From Streptococcaceae bacterium (lineage in GTDB: Bacteria; Bacillota; Bacilli; Lactobacillales; Streptococcaceae), in contig WREM01000084.1 in assembly GCA_009779335.1 (NCBI GenBank), positions 1 through 5,146 of the forward strand: a DNA stretch of 5,146 nucleotides, written 5' to 3'. Positions 1-4,834 of this stretch are shown here, in pieces. The notes below the pieces were generated by a model that saw only the letters and a program-made list of their open reading frames with translations, was not told the DNA's origin and searched no databases. How positions within the stretch are numbered: position 1 is the stretch's first letter; each line of letters opens with the position of its first letter. A program made the position numbers and the translations under genes.

Positions 1-656
1 TCTTGATTTTGCCCATTCTCCCCAATATAAGTGCCTTCTCTTTGTGCTGCGGGGTATCTTGTAGTGAGTGTACTCGCAAGGACTCGGCTTGTAGAATTTT
101 CTTTTGCGTATGTTCGGAGAGGAAATACTTCTCGTCCACCACATCCTCTAAGATGTCCGATAATGAACACTCGTTCCCTGTTCTGTGGGACGGAGAAATC
201 TTTGCTGTTAAGTATCTGCCACTCTGCATCGTACCCCAACTCATCAAGGGTTGAGAGGATAACTCGGAAGGTTCTCCCCCCCTCGTGAGATAATAACCCT
301 TTGACGTTCTCAAGGAATAGAGTCTGTGGTTTGATTTGTTTAACCGCTCGGGCAATTTCGAAGAATAACGTTCCACGAGTTTCATCAAGAAACCCTTTTC
401 TCTTTCCTGCAATGCTGAATGCTTGGCAGGGGAATCCTCCGCAAATAATGTCAACTGTTCCCTTAAGTTGTCTCCACTGTTCATCTGTAACTTCTCTGAT
501 GTCATGATATTCTAGCTCTCCTTTAGTATGATGTATAGCCTTATATGAAGCTCTTGCAAATTTATCTATTTCACAAAACCCTACACAAGTATGTCCCGCT
601 TGTTCTAAACCAAGTCTGAAACCACCAATACCTGCGAATAAATCTAAAAATTTCAT
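1..656 (-). CDS. DNA (cytosine-5)-methyltransferase, 3' end cut by window edge
   Basis: This enzyme transfers a methyl group from S-adenosylmethionine to C5 of cytosine in a specific DNA site. The 218 residues in the window carry the family motifs in order. Motif I is DLFAGIGGF (5-13, SAM binding). Motif IV is GGFPCQAFS (73-81) with the catalytic Cys77. Motif VI is FLENV (114-118) and motif VIII is QNRERVF (158-164). The start of the variable target-recognition region follows (LTTRYPAAQREGTYIG). The frame is open to base 3, so the rest of the recognition domain and motifs IX-X lie outside. The ATG at 656 shares an ATGA with the stop of the 61-aa gene and has a GGGGT element 7 nt upstream. It is the last gene seen in the overlapping operon. 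No restriction endonuclease is visible; it may be an orphan phage/plasmid methyltransferase or have a partner to the left. The recognition site cannot be read from sequence. The family call is very secure. Confidence 0.96.
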   Translation of the reverse strand, partial: MKFLDLFAGIGGFRLGLEQAGHTCVGFCEIDKFARASYKAIHHTKGELEYHDIREVTDEQWRQLKGTVDIICGGFPCQAFSIAGKRKGFLDETRGTLFFEIARAVKQIKPQTLFLENVKGLLSHEGGRTFRVILSTLDELGYDAEWQILNSKDFSVPQNRERVFIIGHLRGCGGREVFPLRTYAKENSTSRVLASTLTTRYPAAQREGTYIGENGQNQ

Positions 657-838
657 TGCTCATACCCCATTGCTTCAAGCTCATCTTTAAGCCACTTTAT
701 ATCCTCGGCAGATAGTTCATATTCTGTGCCAAATATACTAAGAAAATCGTCAAGAGTTGAATAATACTTCCCTCCTATAATAGGAGCTATAGCACATAGA
801 AACCCTGCCATGAAATCGTCATTTGCTTTATTTTTCAT
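653..838 (-). CDS. hypothetical 61-aa acidic protein
   Basis: I do not recognise this protein. It is small and acidic, with a short hydrophobic stretch (residues 10-23, ending IAPIIGGKYY) and a charged C-terminal helix-like segment (AEDIKWLKDELEAMGYEQ). It has no convincing membrane span and no catalytic motif. Its ATG lies inside the last codons of the 57-aa gene (11-nt overlap), and its TGA overlaps the methyltransferase ATG as ATGA. Its own ribosome binding site is weak, so it is probably translated by coupling to its neighbour. Tiny genes packed against a methyltransferase like this are typical of phage and plasmid accessory regions. It is probably a real gene, of unknown function. Confidence 0.72.
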   Translation of the reverse strand: MKNKANDDFMAGFLCAIAPIIGGKYYSTLDDFLSIFGTEYELSAEDIKWLKDELEAMGYEQ

Positions 839-1001
839 CTAGTACTTTCTGCTCTCTTTCTCTTGCTATTGCACATTCGTGAGAAATTTCTTTAATTGTT
901 TGATTTATGTCAATTACTCCAGAAGAGCTTTGTGCTTTTGAATATAAATCTTCAAAAAGTCGTTTAATCCTAACTTCGTCATTTTTTGTTAAAAATTTCA
1001 T
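828..1001 (-). CDS. hypothetical 57-aa charged protein (64 aa if the upstream ATG is used)
   Basis: I do not recognise this protein. It is a mostly helical-looking, charged polypeptide (for example EVRIKRLFEDLYSKA and ECAIAREREQKVLDEK) with no membrane span. Two starts are possible. I prefer the ATG at 1001 because it shares an ATGA with the stop of the 42-aa gene, as several other junctions here do, and has AAGGA 10 nt upstream. The ATG at 1022 would give 64 aa, has only a weak AAGATGG upstream, and would lie inside the 42-aa gene. The protein could be a small regulator or nucleic-acid-binding peptide, but nothing in the sequence proves this. Confidence 0.68.
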   Translation of the reverse strand: MKFLTKNDEVRIKRLFEDLYSKAQSSSGVIDINQTIKEISHECAIAREREQKVLDEK

Positions 1002-1126
1002 GAACTTAAATTCCTTTTCCATTTTGTGCCATCTTTGTTAATTGTTATATTCCAATTACTCGGTATATATCGCTTAACTAATAGAATACCTAAGACACAC
1101 AATCTACTTCTAATAAAATTAGTCAT
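998..1126 (-). CDS. hypothetical 42-aa basic small protein
   Basis: A short open frame fills what would otherwise be a gap between the 173-aa and 57-aa genes. The product starts MTNFIRSRLCVLGILLVKRY and ends KWKRNLSS. It is strongly basic, with a short hydrophobic core (residues 9-17) too small for a confident membrane span. Three things support translation. A GAGGAGG ribosome binding site sits 9 nt upstream of the ATG. The start overlaps the end of the 173-aa gene by 8 nt. The TGA stop overlaps the next preferred start as ATGA. It therefore fits the overlap pattern of the whole operon. It resembles no family I know; a small membrane-associated or regulatory peptide is possible. Confidence 0.62.
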   Translation of the reverse strand: MTNFIRSRLCVLGILLVKRYIPSNWNITINKDGTKWKRNLSS

Positions 1127-1640
1127 TCCTATAACCCTCCTCAATCAAATAATCAATGATTGTTTTTTTAACAGCTAAATCGGAGATTAATCTTTTTTTA
1201 TACCACAGAAAGATAACATAGCCTGTAAATGGCATAGATGCTGTTGTTATGTACATTGGAATGTTAAGAAGAACAGATATTGGAATGTAAAGATAATCAG
1301 ATGGTTTCGTAAAAAAGAAGTTTATCAAAAATGTTAATATAAAAATTGAAATTGTTGAGTATGAAAAACTTATAAAAAGACTAGCTTGAAATAAACTTGA
1401 ACGGTTGAGGAGTGGAATCATTGATTTATAACAAGCTTTGCTGTATAAGTCAATGATTTTTTGAATAGATGAAAGTGAATAAGATTTTGAACAGTAAAAT
1501 TCATTGTAACAATCAATATCAGATTGAAGTTCTTTTTCTGAAGCAATGCGTTCTAATTCTAGTTTCCTCTTAGTTTCTTGAGAAATTTGTTCTTCTATTT
1601 TTGAAGACTGTTCTTTTAAGTTTGATTTTGTTAATGTCAT
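1119..1640 (-). CDS. predicted membrane protein with N-terminal coiled coil, 173 aa
   Basis: I do not recognise a family. Residues about 5-42 are rich in Lys/Glu with heptad-like spacing (KIEEQISQETKRKLELER), suggesting a cytoplasmic coiled coil. A mixed segment 45-80 follows, with several Cys (44, 50, 70). Hydrophobic segments lie at about 84-110 and 117-146, followed by a basic end of the membrane segment (WYKKR) and a charged C-terminal tail. The layout is a cytoplasmic helix plus a two-span (possibly three-span) hairpin. The ATG at 1640 overlaps the previous stop by one base (TAATG), with a moderate AAGAGA upstream. It sits second after the two-span 203-aa protein, so the membrane proteins may form a complex; that is inference from order only. 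Confidence 0.85.
   Translation of the reverse strand: MTLTKSNLKEQSSKIEEQISQETKRKLELERIASEKELQSDIDCYNEFYCSKSYSLSSIQKIIDLYSKACYKSMIPLLNRSSLFQASLFISFSYSTISIFILTFLINFFFTKPSDYLYIPISVLLNIPMYITTASMPFTGYVIFLWYKKRLISDLAVKKTIIDYLIEEGYRND
1136..1142 (-). promoter_or_regulatory. strong ribosome binding site of the 42-aa gene
   Basis: On the minus strand the sequence GAGGAGG is a near-perfect match to the anti-Shine-Dalgarno end of 16S rRNA, 9 nt before the ATG at 1126. It lies inside the last codons of the 173-aa gene. It is one of the two best ribosome binding sites in the operon and is the main argument that the short frame is a real gene. Confidence 0.7.
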
Positions 1641-1864
1641 TATTCGTCTCTTTCTAAAAATTTCTTTTTGTATCTATTTTTGCTATACTCCGTTACTTTT
1701 GACTCTTCTTCGTTAGATTCGTATTTTTCAAGTTTTCGCACAATCCTGAAATCCTTTATAAATTCCACTATACCTTGAACAGCCCAGCAAAGAAAAGCAA
1801 GATAGAAAAGTATGATATAAATACTGACGAAAACTATAAAACTATATGCCATTCTATCCATCAT
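1640..1864 (-). CDS. single-span membrane protein with charged tail, 74 aa
   Basis: The product has one clear transmembrane helix near the N-terminus (about residues 6-29, rich in I/F/V/Y). A helical, highly charged tail follows (KLEKYESNEEESKVTEYSKN, then a Lys-rich end). The ATG at 1864 shares ATGA with the stop of the 203-aa gene and has a clear GGAGG 6 nt upstream; a second ATG follows immediately. With the 203-aa and 173-aa genes it forms a three-gene membrane block. No family is recognised. Possible roles (an anchor or small subunit of a membrane complex) are inference. Confidence 0.84.
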   Translation of the reverse strand: MMDRMAYSFIVFVSIYIILFYLAFLCWAVQGIVEFIKDFRIVRKLEKYESNEEESKVTEYSKNRYKKKFLERDE

Positions 1865-2472
1865 TTCTGACCTCCAAATATTCTTTCCAGTTCTTTGGAT
1901 ATGTCTTGGTTAGGTTGCCCTGGTTTAGAATTGACGGGTTGAATTGACATAATTTTTGATTGAGCAGGAATATAATATGAATCTTCTTGTAGGGTGGAGA
2001 TTTCGAGATTATTAACACCATCGCTACTGATAAATAAAAATATAGGTTGAGGCACTGCATAATCACTCCCTGGGTTAAGATTGAATTTCATCTTACTTGT
2101 CTGATCCACTAAGATAAATTGATTGTCTTTGGGACTATAAATAGATAACGTTCTTCCAGTTTTCTCATCTGTGAAATCATATTGATGAGGATTCCCAAAG
2201 CGATTAAGTTGGAAATTTTTGGCACGGTAAGTAGACAGTACCTTGTTATCATTGCTAATCTGGATACTGTAATCGTGGGCAGTACAAGAAAAATATAATA
2301 ATACAAAAGCTGTTAGAAATGCCGAAGCAAGTGTTAACATTATTGTTTCTTCCTCTTGGTAATAATGGTATCTACCTAATCTATAAGCAATTATGCCAAA
2401 GATGATTGGAATAATTATCATAAGTAACCACCACCAATTGTTAAACGTTGAAATTGTTGAAATATTAATCAT
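1861..2472 (-). CDS. two-span membrane protein with exported C-terminal domain, 203 aa
   Basis: Hydrophobic helices lie at about 13-31 (after a Trp-rich NNWWW start) and 43-63, joined by a short loop with basic residues (RLGRYHYYQEE). The remaining 140 residues look like a soluble, beta-rich domain (repeated polar strands such as YSIQISNDNKVLSTYRAK and GRTLSIYSPKDNQFILVD) ending in a Pro/Gln-rich tail. The N-terminus has few charges, so orientation is unsure; by the positive-inside rule the basic loop favours a cytoplasmic loop and an outward C-terminal domain. The start at 2472 shares ATGA with the upstream ASCH-like gene. The family is not recognised. It could be a sensor, immunity or surface-exclusion-type protein, but no motif decides this. 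Confidence 0.85.
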   Translation of the reverse strand: MINISTISTFNNWWWLLMIIIPIIFGIIAYRLGRYHYYQEEETIMLTLASAFLTAFVLLYFSCTAHDYSIQISNDNKVLSTYRAKNFQLNRFGNPHQYDFTDEKTGRTLSIYSPKDNQFILVDQTSKMKFNLNPGSDYAVPQPIFLFISSDGVNNLEISTLQEDSYYIPAQSKIMSIQPVNSKPGQPNQDISKELERIFGGQK

Positions 2473-2900
2473 TTAAGCACCTCAATTCCAAGCACTACAT
2501 AACCCTCAGGCAAGCGGTCGGTTTTGAAATAATCTCTAAGCACACGAGGAACATCTTTACATTTCACAGGGAGTTCATAAACACCGATTTCAGAATAACT
2601 ATACCATCGATTCCATTGTTCTGATTCATATACTTCAGTTACTTTAGCTGTTACTTCATCTGCCAAATATTCATCACAATTTCCCCAGTAGTCATAGCCT
2701 CCTTCAAAATCATGTTCCGACAAAGCATAACCGACGTTAATGCTTTCATAATCTGCTGATTCCTCATTAGCAAATGCCTTTAATTTCAAAATATCTCCCA
2801 CTTGATAATCACGGTCATTATTTCTAATTTCAAAATTCTTTAGCCCTGATTGGACACTCGGAAAGATTTCAGTGTCTAATTTTAATTCGTGTATTTTCAT
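2469..2900 (-). CDS. DUF3850 / ASCH-like domain protein
   Basis: The 143-aa protein begins with the hallmarks of the DUF3850 group of the ASCH/PUA-like fold: HELKL (4-8), a Gly-Lys-type turn before FEIR (23-26), and NDRDYQVGD (28-36). It ends with the typical hydrophobic strand GYVVLGIEVL (133-142). An acidic, Tyr-rich stretch at about 44-82 looks like an insertion relative to the usual, shorter phage proteins. Known members of the wider fold bind RNA or act on modified nucleosides; DUF3850 proteins are common in phages and plasmids without an assigned reaction. The ATG at 2900 has a moderate AGTAGGT upstream. It is the first intact gene of the left operon and overlaps the next gene by 4 nt. 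The fold assignment is fairly secure; the function is not. Confidence 0.85.
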   Translation of the reverse strand: MKIHELKLDTEIFPSVQSGLKNFEIRNNDRDYQVGDILKLKAFANEESADYESINVGYALSEHDFEGGYDYWGNCDEYLADEVTAKVTEVYESEQWNRWYSYSEIGVYELPVKCKDVPRVLRDYFKTDRLPEGYVVLGIEVLK

Positions 2901-2922
2901 GCTTTTACCTACTTTCTTTTTT

Positions 2923-3117
2923 TTATTCAGAAAACAAATCTAATTGTTGTCCGCTATATTCATAATTGATCCATAACACTTTATCTGCAGTAATGTTTTG
3001 TTTCTGGATGATTCACTGCGTACACGGCAATTGCATCTGGATCATGATTGATAGAAATATCTACTGAATGACTTCAATACCTGTGGAAGCCGCCTCCACC
3101 AGCAAAGTTATCTACAT
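2923..3117 (-). pseudogene. remnant of a phage-type cytosine-C5 DNA methyltransferase
   Basis: Between the rep block and the ASCH-like gene, the minus strand encodes VDNFAGGGG (from 3115), then a scrambled stretch with a stop codon, then SVDISINHDPDAIAVYAVNH followed by PETKHYC. These match the N-terminus of large phage C5 methyltransferases, which typically read DNFAGGGGASTGIE, then SVDIAINHD, then NHP..KHYCEDVW. The region between GGGG and SVD is four codons short and out of frame, consistent with two small deletions (about 2 and 10 nt) that restore the frame. Soon after KHYC, at a CTGCAG, the frame changes to one ending DLFSE plus TAA at 2923. This may be the C-terminal tail of the same or another lost gene. 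The catalytic PCQ and all later motifs are missing, so the fragment is non-functional. No promoter is evident in this stretch. Confidence 0.72.
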
Positions 3118-3291
3118 GATTATTTGATATGTTAAAACAGCAGATATACATAGAATAAGTACTACACCGATGATACCAATAATGAAACCCGTATACCCAT
3201 ATATTTTTCGTTCTTTAAATCCGCTTATTGCCATCCATAAAGTACATCCTATACCAAATATCATTATTACAAATGCAAATATTCCTATCAT
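3112..3291 (-). CDS. 59-aa two-span membrane protein coupled to rep
   Basis: A short frame directly follows rep and shares ATGA with the rep stop. AGGAAGG lies 8 nt before its ATG, inside the last rep codons. The product has two hydrophobic helices, about 3-22 and 33-57, joined by a basic loop (FKERKIYGY). Gly/Ile patterns such as GFIIGIIGVV resemble many small bacterial membrane proteins of unknown function. The stop TAG lies at the border of the decayed methyltransferase fragment, so the original C-terminus may have been trimmed by the same deletion. Translation would be coupled to the initiator. Copy-number control, membrane tethering of replication or a toxin-like role are all possible, but unsupported by motifs. 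Confidence 0.62.
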   Translation of the reverse strand: MIGIFAFVIMIFGIGCTLWMAISGFKERKIYGYTGFIIGIIGVVLILCISAVLTYQIIM

Positions 3292-4475
3292 CCTTTGTAC
3301 CTTCCTGCATAGTCTTCAAGGAAACTTTGACCTTGATAATCCCGTTCCCGTTGATAAAGATCCATAGGATCTGCAAGTCCTTCAATTTCTCCTGTACGCT
3401 CCCAAAAGGTCATCATAATCTTTCGCCAAAAGGCTAGAGGATTTCTGATTTTATTTTTATCTTCATCAGGTAAGTCTCGTCTCAACTTCCATTGACGAAT
3501 GAACTTCTCCAGCTCAAAGTCAATAGAACTTGACCAAAGCAAACCATCAATAGGTTGTTGCTTCCCTGCCAAAGTCAAATCTACACGATATTTTGTTTGA
3601 AAAATAATATCAGCCAAATGATTGGCGGATAACGCATCTTTTTTCAAACTCACACCAAATGGATTAAGAAGTTGTACTGTTTTCTCTGAAAGATAAGAAC
3701 GATTAAAACCTGTCGCAAAATCAATTGTGTCAATATTTTGAAACACATGAGCAGATAAATGAGAAGAACTATCATCCTGTATCTCTTCTGTATCAGAAAT
3801 ATCAGTATGACTATATTCAGTATTACTTGTGTTCACACGTGCGGTCGTCTTGACGTTCAGATTCTGAACGTCCTTACCACCACTGACTTCTTCGGGCGTT
3901 CGGAATCTGAACGTCCGCTGTTTATCTGTCTTTGCAACTTCATCTGAATTTGAGCTCTCTGTAATTTCTTGAAAGTTATCCACAAGTTGTTGGTCATCCA
4001 TTCTATTATTTTCAATTTCTGTTTCAATAATCTCTTCATAATGGAACTGACACACATAAAGACGATTAGCTTTATTCAATCCCTGTTGTTCTTGGGAAAG
4101 TAACCCATAATGAATCAGCTCGGTTTTAATTGAACTGGCTTTAGTTCTCCCGCATCCTAATGTTTCCGCAAGCTCCTCTATTGTATAGAAGATATATGGA
4201 TTGCCATTTTTATCAATCCAATTATTTTCTAGTGATAAAAGTGTGCGATTTTTGAGTGCTGTGTAAGCAATCTTAGTCTCCGGTCTCATCTTATTATAAG
4301 GAGAAGTTACTATTGCTTTATACCGACTTGTATGACCATCTTCTAAAATCCGCACTTTATTAACAATATATGGCAGGAATAATTTAGGAAATTGCATATA
4401 GACATCACTTTCCATTTGAGCAGCATTAATTCTTCTCCCTTCAAATAAAGGGGGTGTTTCTTTGACATTTTTCAT
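3288..4475 (-). CDS. repA: plasmid replication initiator, RepA_N family
   Basis: This protein starts theta replication of the element by binding its origin. Residues about 25-142 match the RepA_N winged-helix domain: QFPKLF (28-33), KIAYTALKNRTLLS (68-81), then DKNGNPYIFYT and a helix-turn-helix region ending GLLSQEQQGLNKANRLYV (124-141). Residues about 150-250 form a polar, Ser/Asp/Glu-rich linker, and 255-395 are a less conserved C-terminal domain with the basic segment IRQWKLRRD. The length (395 aa) fits the family, and no frameshift is seen. AAAGGA lies 8 nt before the ATG at 4475. In this family the origin usually lies inside the linker-coding DNA, and here that DNA holds palindromic repeats and a DnaA box. 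The gene stop overlaps the start of the 59-aa membrane gene. Confidence 0.93.
   Translation of the reverse strand: MKNVKETPPLFEGRRINAAQMESDVYMQFPKLFLPYIVNKVRILEDGHTSRYKAIVTSPYNKMRPETKIAYTALKNRTLLSLENNWIDKNGNPYIFYTIEELAETLGCGRTKASSIKTELIHYGLLSQEQQGLNKANRLYVCQFHYEEIIETEIENNRMDDQQLVDNFQEITESSNSDEVAKTDKQRTFRFRTPEEVSGGKDVQNLNVKTTARVNTSNTEYSHTDISDTEEIQDDSSSHLSAHVFQNIDTIDFATGFNRSYLSEKTVQLLNPFGVSLKKDALSANHLADIIFQTKYRVDLTLAGKQQPIDGLLWSSSIDFELEKFIRQWKLRRDLPDEDKNKIRNPLAFWRKIMMTFWERTGEIEGLADPMDLYQRERDYQGQSFLEDYAGRYKG
3852..3872. repeat. palindromic iteron 1 in the predicted origin
   Basis: GACGTTCAGA-T-TCTGAACGTC is a perfect inverted repeat with 10-bp arms and a one-base centre. It lies in the rep linker-coding region. 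A 17-bp near copy is centred 43 bp away, about four helical turns, which would place two bound initiator molecules on the same face of DNA. RepA_N initiators are known to bind repeats inside their own gene, so this is the best candidate binding site. Confidence 0.68.
3897..3913. repeat. palindromic iteron 2 in the predicted origin
   Basis: CGTTC-GGAATCT-GAACG has the same 5-bp arms as iteron 1 and, in inverted orientation, differs from it at a single base in the 7-base centre. The flanking GTCC is also shared on one side. Two such conserved copies in a stretch that codes for a low-complexity protein linker suggest selection on the DNA rather than on the protein. Confidence 0.64.
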
Positions 4476-4483
4476 ATTAACAA

Positions 4484-4489
4484 TCCTTT
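4484..4489 (-). promoter_or_regulatory. ribosome binding site of rep
   Basis: AAAGGA on the minus strand lies 8 nt before the ATG at 4475 and fixes this start. No other in-frame start with a comparable site lies nearby. Confidence 0.6.
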
Positions 4490-4498
4490 CTTTATTTA

Positions 4499-4516
4499 GA
4501 CTCCTGTCACGGAATC
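4499..4516 (-). promoter_or_regulatory. hairpin in the rep mRNA leader
   Basis: On the minus strand GATTCC-GTGACA-GGAGTC forms a 6-bp stem (one G-U pair) with a 6-nt loop, ending 9 nt before the rep ribosome binding site. Read on the plus strand, the same element has one mismatch and is followed by TTTTT (4517-4521), so it might weakly terminate an antisense RNA to the rep leader. Either role would fit copy-number control; the evidence is structural only. Confidence 0.3.
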
Positions 4517-4529
4517 TTTTTATTGTTAA

Positions 4530-4602
4530 AGTAACAGGTAGGAGTTGAACCTACTTCATTCATCATTTTTGATGATGAATGGCTTCCAAAGCATACTGTT
4601 AC
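4530..4602 (-). ncRNA. tRNA-like structure A (73 nt, abnormal D and anticodon arms)
   Basis: Minus-strand GTAACAG pairs perfectly with CTGTTAC as a 7-bp acceptor stem. The 73-nt span including a discriminator T is exactly tRNA-sized. The T arm is textbook: GTAGG-TTCAACT-CCTAC. T8 and A9 are present. The D arm is tiny (GCTT-TGG-AAGC, or a 2-3 bp stem with a GG-containing loop). The anticodon arm is a 10-bp perfect stem (CATTCATCAT with ATGATGAATG) closed by CAAAA, which cannot give a normal 7-nt loop with U33. CCA is not encoded. It is therefore probably not a decoding tRNA but a mimic, a decayed tRNA, or a processing signal recognised by tRNA enzymes. It ends about 55 nt upstream of rep. Confidence 0.62.
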
Positions 4603-4606
4603 GGTT

Positions 4607-4651
4607 TTGTAGAAATAGACCACTAAAGTGGGTGACAGACCATTTCTACAA
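4607..4651. repeat. forked hairpin next to tRNA-like A
   Basis: TTGTAGAAAT pairs with ATTTCTACAA (10 bp perfect). The 25-nt interior contains a second hairpin, CCAC-TAAA-GTGG. It lies 4 nt from the 5' end of tRNA-like A on the minus strand. There is no U-tract, so it is not a standard terminator; it more likely forms part of a larger RNA fold. Confidence 0.5.
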
Positions 4652-4686
4652 GGATTCTTAATATGAATTTGCCCATAAAGAGCAAT

Positions 4687-4725
4687 ACGAGAGTCAGGAA
4701 TCGAACCTGACAATCCTTTTCTCGC
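4687..4725 (-). ncRNA. tRNA-like acceptor/T-arm minihelix B
   Basis: On the minus strand GTCAGG-TTCGATT-CCTGAC is a near-canonical tRNA T arm. It is extended on the 3' side by TCTCGT, which pairs with GCGAGA located 8 nt upstream of the T arm (one G-U pair). Together this makes a 12-bp coaxial stem like the top half of a tRNA, but without D or anticodon arms. A GCC-AAAA-GGC hairpin lies further upstream and might be a displaced D-arm relic. It could be a tRNA degraded by deletion or an intentional minihelix. Confidence 0.42.
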
Positions 4726-4766
4726 TATCCTTGTTCTGTCTTTTTTTGCCTTTTGGCTATGCAGCA

Positions 4767-4786
4767 TAGAGAAATCGATTTCTCTA
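4767..4786. repeat. 20-bp perfect palindrome
   Basis: TAGAGAAATCGATTTCTCTA is perfectly self-complementary around ATCGAT. As DNA it could be a dimeric protein binding site; as RNA it would need a loop formed from its centre. It competes with the overlapping small hairpin CTATG-CAG-CATAG (4757-4769). Confidence 0.5.
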
Positions 4787-4834
4787 CTCACTCTTGGGAG
4801 CAGTTGTCCGAGTGAACATTTGAAATAGAGTGAG
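4787..4834. repeat. 8-bp stem enclosing 32 nt
   Basis: CTCACTCT (4787-4794) pairs perfectly with AGAGTGAG (4827-4834). Just outside, CGTTTGCT (4841-4848) can pair with AGCAATACG (4681-4689) through a one-base bulge. That would close a domain of about 165 nt that holds minihelix B and the 20-bp palindrome. Nested long-range pairing of this kind suggests a folded RNA. Confidence 0.42.

Larger units (their letters stand above)
3852..3984. other. candidate replication origin inside rep
   Basis: This stretch combines the two palindromic repeats with a perfect DnaA box consensus, TTATCCACA, at 3976-3984 on the plus strand. It codes for the poorly conserved linker of the initiator (about residues 164-209). 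In RepA_N plasmids the origin has been mapped to the central part of the rep coding sequence, so position and content agree. The exact borders and the unwinding region cannot be fixed from sequence alone. Confidence 0.6.

Noticed and set aside
3..507. Three plus-strand open frames of 68-85 codons at the left edge
   Set aside because: They lie opposite the methyltransferase, whose motifs are unmistakable on the minus strand, and are shadows of it.
1854..2306. Two other minus-strand frames of 65-70 codons inside the 203-aa gene
   Set aside because: They overlap the better-supported membrane protein in another frame, with no start signals or coherent domains.
3170..3437. Plus-strand frames of 65-69 codons opposite the end of rep and the 59-aa gene
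   Set aside because: They are antisense to genes with coupled starts and good ribosome binding sites, and have no support of their own.
3759..4057. Frames on both strands inside the rep linker region
   Set aside because: They are out-of-frame readings of rep; the palindromic repeats make some of them look open by chance.
4462..4490. TTGACA at 4462 as a plus-strand antisense promoter
   Set aside because: No acceptable -10 box lies at the expected 16-18 bp spacing, and the match falls within the rep start codons.
4741..4757. GCC-TTTT-GGC hairpin next to a T-tract as a rho-independent terminator
   Set aside because: The T-tract precedes the stem on the plus strand, and on the minus strand the stem is followed by A residues, so neither direction fits a terminator. 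The stem is also only 3 bp.
4507..4791. Minus-strand open frame of 94 codons over the structured region
   Set aside because: It begins with GTG, lacks a ribosome binding site, has no protein-like character and runs through the tRNA-like and hairpin elements.
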